DNA of 8,022 nucleotides, taken from positions 1-8,022 of the forward strand of contig DAOVVO010000059.1 of NCBI GenBank assembly GCA_030637135.1, in the 5' to 3' direction. Below the pieces are notes generated by a model. It saw only the letters and a list, made by a program, of their open reading frames with translations. It searched no databases and was not told the origin of the DNA. Positions 5,943 through 8,022 of this stretch are shown piece after piece. The DNA is from Nitrospirota bacterium. Its GTDB lineage: Bacteria; Nitrospirota; Thermodesulfovibrionia; UBA6902; BMS3Bbin08. The position numbers and the translations under genes were made by a program. Numbering within the stretch: position 1 is the stretch's first letter; each line of letters opens with the position of its first letter.

Positions 5943-6049
5943 ATGCAAATTTCAAAGCTCAAATGAAAAAAATAAAGCACACGAGCATGATTTAGAGACA
6001 CGTACTTATCACGTTAGTTATGTGGTCTTCGGTTCATAGAATACTTGGC
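5943..6049. other. Intergenic stretch, repeat-like start
   Basis: The first 40 bases after the nitroreductase stop (ATGCAAATTTCAAAGCTCAA onwards) look like low-complexity intergenic filler of the AAATTTCAAAGC kind. No gene, T-tract terminator or promoter was recognised in 5943-6049. Confidence 0.3.
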
Positions 6050-6116
6050 CTACGACTCGTAGAGAAAGTGGTGCCTGAGGTCAGGAATTTAAAATTTAGA
6101 ATCTATGTGTCCTGAC
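6050..6116. repeat. Two inverted repeats between convergent genes
   Basis: CTACGA-C-TCGTAG (6050-6062) is a perfect 13-bp palindrome. GTCAGGA (6080-6086) and TCCTGAC (6110-6116) form perfect 7-bp arms around 23 AT-rich bases. Neither is followed by a T-run. The pair lies between the ends of the nitroreductase and the Fis-type regulator, where a terminator or a miniature repeat element would be expected. Confidence 0.4.
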
Positions 6117-6156
6117 TGTTCGGGATGACATTGGATATTATTCGTGATGATTGTAG

Positions 6157-6684
6157 TTATGATTTCTTACTTATCTTTAGTTTTTTTATTTTGTCTCTCA
6201 ATGTATTTCGGTTTATACCGAGAAGGTTTGCCGCTTTTGTCTGATTCCATTTTGTCTCTTTCATGACCATCAATATTAATGCTTTTTCAACTTCTGGTAT
6301 AACGGTTTCATAGAGATTAAATTTTTCAAAATTTTTTATATTCCTCATATATCCCTGAAGCTTTACTTCGACAAACTTACCTATGCCTATAGACTTAATT
6401 GGTCTGTCCTTTATATCAAAATCTTCAAGCTTAAGCATTTGCCCGGCTGATAAAATACATGCCTTTTTAACCGTGTTTTCAAGGGTTTGTTCCCTTCCCT
6501 GCCAGTCATGAGCTAAAAGATATTCCTCAGCGTCTTTGGAGAGTTCTTTAAGACCGGTCTGAACCTGCTCTTCTGCAACCTCAATATAATGTTTTACCTG
6601 TGCAAGAATGTATTCACGTCCTTCTTGTGAAGGAGGAGGTTCTACCTCTATGCCTTTTTTGATAAGGGAGACCTTGTCATCCAT
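6157..6684 (-). CDS. ATPase-less NtrC-type regulator: lid remnant plus Fis helix-turn-helix
   Basis: The 175 residues match only the C-terminal end of sigma-54 activators. Residues 50-92 align with the AAA+ lid: W61-Q-G-R-E-Q-T-L-E-N70 corresponds to the family's WPGNVRELEN, with glutamine (Q66) where the sensor II arginine should be. Residues 125-172 are a Fis-type helix-turn-helix (QTKAANLLGINRNTLRDKIK). The receiver domain, Walker A/B, GAFTGA loop and arginine finger are all absent. It therefore cannot open sigma-54 promoters and probably acts as a plain DNA-binding regulator. Upstream DNA is AT-rich with no trace of the missing domains, so this is a stable short gene rather than a fresh truncation. 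No Shine-Dalgarno precedes the ATG. It diverges from the CRP-controlled TPR unit. Confidence 0.8.
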   Translation of the reverse strand: MDDKVSLIKKGIEVEPPPSQEGREYILAQVKHYIEVAEEQVQTGLKELSKDAEEYLLAHDWQGREQTLENTVKKACILSAGQMLKLEDFDIKDRPIKSIGIGKFVEVKLQGYMRNIKNFEKFNLYETVIPEVEKALILMVMKETKWNQTKAANLLGINRNTLRDKIKKLKISKKS

Positions 6685-6838
6685 AAGTAAGTGTTTAGGA
6701 ATTTAGGAGTGCAGGTTAAAGGGTTAAAATATTTTCAATGTTTTATCTCTTTATCTTTTTACCATATCATTTCAATTTTTTCAACAAGTATTTTTTTCAA
6801 TCTCTTTAAATTCTCTTTAAATTTTTTTTATGACTTTT
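6685..6838. other. AT-rich upstream region of the Fis-type regulator
   Basis: No coding potential is seen. It holds two GGTTAAA words (6713-6719 and 6721-6727) and a tandem 11-mer. No convincing leftward promoter could be assigned; a TATGGT on the minus strand lacks a matching -35. The divergent promoter region continues to 6917. Confidence 0.4.
6801..6822. repeat. Tandem 11-bp direct repeat
   Basis: TCTCTTTAAAT occurs twice in perfect tandem (6801-6811, 6812-6822), one helical turn apart, flanked by T-tracts. It may be a two-site operator or intrinsically curved DNA upstream of the CRP-type site. Chance in AT-rich DNA is possible. Confidence 0.5.
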
Positions 6839-6854
6839 TGTGACAAAAATCACA
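6839..6854. promoter_or_regulatory. CRP/HcpR-type binding site
   Basis: TGTGA-CAAAAA-TCACA is a perfect CRP consensus dyad (TGTGA-N6-TCACA). With the preceding T it also fits the left half of the HcpR consensus TTGTGA-N6-TCACAA. Its centre (6846.5) is at -61.5 from the start point predicted by the promoter at 6873-6901, the standard class I activator position. The site is embedded in three alternating copies of TTTTTGT/ACAAAAA (6835-6841, 6843-6849, 6855-6861). The regulator is some CRP/FNR-family protein not encoded here. Confidence 0.8.
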
Positions 6855-6872
6855 TTTTTGTAACGAAGTGTG

Positions 6873-6901
6873 TTGACCTTCTTGATTGAAGTTACTACAA
6901 T
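6873..6901 (+). promoter_or_regulatory. Sigma-70 promoter, CRP-activated
   Basis: TTGACC (6873-6878) and TACAAT (6896-6901), each with 5 of 6 consensus bases, are separated by exactly 17 bp. The predicted start is near 6908, leaving only about 5-10 nt before the first start codon. It drives the 31-codon ORF and the TPR gene. Confidence 0.8.
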
Positions 6902-6917
6902 ATTTGAGGAGATGCAT

Positions 6918-7013
6918 ATGGAGCTTGATAATACAGTAGCAGGTGCTGATAAAAAAATATCCCATAATTATAAAAACAGAGATAACACAAATTATGTGGG
7001 GAGGACATTATGA
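6918..7013 (+). CDS. Small ORF, 31 codons, coupled to the TPR gene
   Basis: ATG at 6918 opens a frame of 31 codons ending in TGA at 7011-7013. It begins MELDNTVAGADKK and ends NTNYVGRTL. AGGAG (6907-6911) lies 6 nt upstream, ideal spacing. The in-frame ATG at 6912 would add two residues but is too close to that site. Its stop overlaps the start of the TPR gene as ATGA, the usual mark of translational coupling. The peptide is hydrophilic, has no signal or recognised domain, and could be a leader peptide or a real small protein. The predicted transcription start lies inside its ribosome binding site, so the leader is extremely short. Confidence 0.5.
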   Translation: MELDNTVAGADKKISHNYKNRDNTNYVGRTL

Positions 7014-7294
7014 GAATTATTATTGTATTAACCTCATTATTGCTTTTATTTTCCGTTTCTGTCTGCACAGCGAATGACGGACTTGTTCAAAAGGCATATT
7101 CCCTTTATTATCAGGGCAAGAAAGAAGCAGCTATACAATTAATGAAAGAATACGTTAAGGATTATCCTGATCCGAAAGCACTTTATTTTTTGGGATACGC
7201 TTTCTATGAACAGAAAGACATGAAGACAGCCTTCAAATATTTTAAAGATGCTTACCTTATCAATCCCGAAGTCAGCCCTATGACGTGGAAATAG
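7010..7294 (+). CDS. Small secreted tetratricopeptide-repeat protein
   Basis: The 94 residues start with a signal peptide (basic R2, hydrophobic 3-18, likely cut after TA21); VSVC lacks a good lipobox, so it is probably soluble in the periplasm. The mature part is two TPR units. Residues 22-55 carry A29, L32, A41 and P53. Residues 55-86 fit the consensus closely, with L61-G62, F65, A74, F78, A81 and P86. TPR pairs mediate protein binding; the partner is unknown. GGGGAGG (6998-7004) precedes the ATG, and the upstream small ORF overlaps by ATGA. It is the main product of the CRP-type promoter. After codon 88 the -1 frame continues as PYDVEIALSSSPKR to a stop at 7318-7320, so the C-terminus could be frameshifted. 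Confidence 0.85.
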   Translation: MRIIIVLTSLLLLFSVSVCTANDGLVQKAYSLYYQGKKEAAIQLMKEYVKDYPDPKALYFLGYAFYEQKDMKTAFKYFKDAYLINPEVSPMTWK

Positions 7295-7414
7295 CACTTA
7301 GTTCATCTCCGAAACGGTAATGCTGCTGCTCAGTATCGAATTGAAATAAGAAAGGGCTCGAATGTTCATCTTTACATCGCGTGAGAGATTTTCAGAGGGG
7401 ATGAATAATATAAC
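7295..7414. other. Intergenic region between convergent genes
   Basis: 120 bases separate the TPR stop from the pyruvate kinase stop. No stable hairpin with a T-run was found on either strand, so termination here is unexplained. The TPR frame stays open for 28 codons after its TAG, without recognisable protein features. Confidence 0.4.
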
Positions 7415-8022
7415 TTAAAAACCAACCTTATGGAGCTTCATAATATTTGTATTGCCGCCTAATGCAAACGGAGAAGTTGCTATTATTACTATTGAGTCCC
7501 CTCTCTTAACAATGTTGTTTTTGAGAAGTGCTTTTTCTGTCTCGGATATCATCTCATCAGTACTTCCGGGAAACTTCATAATCTGCGGGGTTATCCCCCA
7601 GTAAAGATTCATTCTTCTGCATACTTCTTCCTGAACCGTGAAACCAACAATCGGTACATGTGGCCTGAATTTTGATACCAGAAGTGCAGTAAAACCTGTT
7701 CGGCTAAATGCAACGATTGTCTTTGCTTTAATATCCATGGCTGATATACATGCTGCTTCAGCAACAGCATGGGCAAAAGATTTTGAAGCGGCACGGTTAT
7801 TAATTATAATCTTAGGTCCTTGTGTCTCAGTGAAATGTATAATCCTGTCCATCATTTTCAACGCTTCAAGAGGATAGTTGCCAATTGCTGTCTCTGCCGA
7901 TAGCATAAGGATATCCGTTCCGTCCAGCACTGCATTTGCAACATCTGCTGCTTCAGCTCTCGTTGGTCTCATGTGCTCTGTCATGGATTCGAGCATCTGG
8001 GTAGCAGTTATCACCGGTTTCA
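7415..8022 (-). CDS. pyk: Pyruvate kinase, C-terminal part (partial)
   Basis: Pyruvate kinase makes pyruvate and ATP from phosphoenolpyruvate and ADP in the last step of glycolysis, as a cytoplasmic homotetramer. About 202 codons are present; the start lies beyond the right edge, so roughly the N-terminal 270 residues (most of the TIM barrel and the B domain) are missing. The visible part opens with KPVITATQMLESM, then PTRAEAADVANAVLDGTD and LSAETAIGNYPLEA, all hallmark blocks of the barrel's end. The C-terminal regulatory domain follows with IVAFSRTGFTALLVSKFRP and ends at SPFALGGNTNIMKLHKVGF. There is no extra C-terminal phosphotransfer domain. It converges with the TPR gene. Confidence 0.97.
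   Translation of the reverse strand, partial: KPVITATQMLESMTEHMRPTRAEAADVANAVLDGTDILMLSAETAIGNYPLEALKMMDRIIHFTETQGPKIIINNRAASKSFAHAVAEAACISAMDIKAKTIVAFSRTGFTALLVSKFRPHVPIVGFTVQEEVCRRMNLYWGITPQIMKFPGSTDEMISETEKALLKNNIVKRGDSIVIIATSPFALGGNTNIMKLHKVGF

Noticed and set aside
6000..6100. Possible tRNA-like GGTTCATAGAATAC stretch
   Set aside because: No acceptor stem, anticodon arm or proper T-loop could be drawn around it.
6685..6900. Search for a decayed AAA+ domain upstream of the Fis-type regulator
   Set aside because: The region is AT-rich with promoter elements and no translated motif such as Walker A or GAFTGA in any frame.
7295..7381. 28 open codons after the TPR stop as a readthrough extension
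   Set aside because: The translation has no TPR or other recognisable character, and chance openness of this length is common.

Overview
This window looks like part of a chromosome from an AT-rich, Gram-negative, probably anaerobic or thermophile-related bacterium. The gene mix suggests Nitrospirota (Thermodesulfovibrio-like). The hints are a periplasmic M1 peptidase-ChaN-PDZ fusion, a DUF763 protein, a reduced NtrC-type regulator, exported proteins with Sec signals, and CRP/FNR-type operators. The lineage is inferred from overall style, not from a marker gene. There are no tRNA or rRNA genes, no transposase and no CRISPR array.

Layout. Positions 1-49 hold the first 16 codons of a minus-strand exported or membrane protein. 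A good ribosome binding site and an FNR-like palindrome (141-156) lie upstream of it. The non-coding stretch 50-655 is not empty. It contains short hairpins, a strong minus-strand terminator with a C-rich loop (354-388), four 6-mers spaced exactly 11 bp apart (448-486), and an extended -10 promoter on the minus strand (601-609). The promoter and terminator could bracket a small RNA of about 240 nt. A 1003-residue secreted protein (M1 metallopeptidase + ChaN/haem-binding-like domain + PDZ) fills 656-3667 on the minus strand. Only 25 bp away and divergent starts a DUF763 protein (3693-4760). Its perfect extended -10 box sits so close to the ATG that the mRNA should be leaderless. Two more plus-strand genes follow: a PPC/DUF296 protein (4858-5292) and a small nitroreductase (5427-5942). 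A repeat-like hairpin separates them.

From 5943 to 6156 there are only degenerate inverted repeats. The minus-strand gene 6157-6684 encodes the C-terminal end of an NtrC-type activator (lid remnant plus Fis-type helix-turn-helix) without the ATPase core. Its upstream region carries a perfect CRP-consensus dyad (6839-6854). That dyad is centred at -61.5 from a near-consensus sigma-70 promoter (6873-6901) reading rightward. The promoter drives a previously unlisted 31-codon ORF (6918-7013), which overlaps by ATGA the start of a small secreted two-TPR protein (7010-7294). The window ends in the C-terminal part of pyruvate kinase on the minus strand (7415-8022).

The genes do not form an obvious single pathway. 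The most interesting parts are the regulatory designs: a textbook class I CRP-type promoter over a coupled small ORF/TPR pair, a leaderless divergent pair, a phased repeat inside a possible sRNA, and an ATPase-less NtrC derivative beside the CRP-controlled unit.
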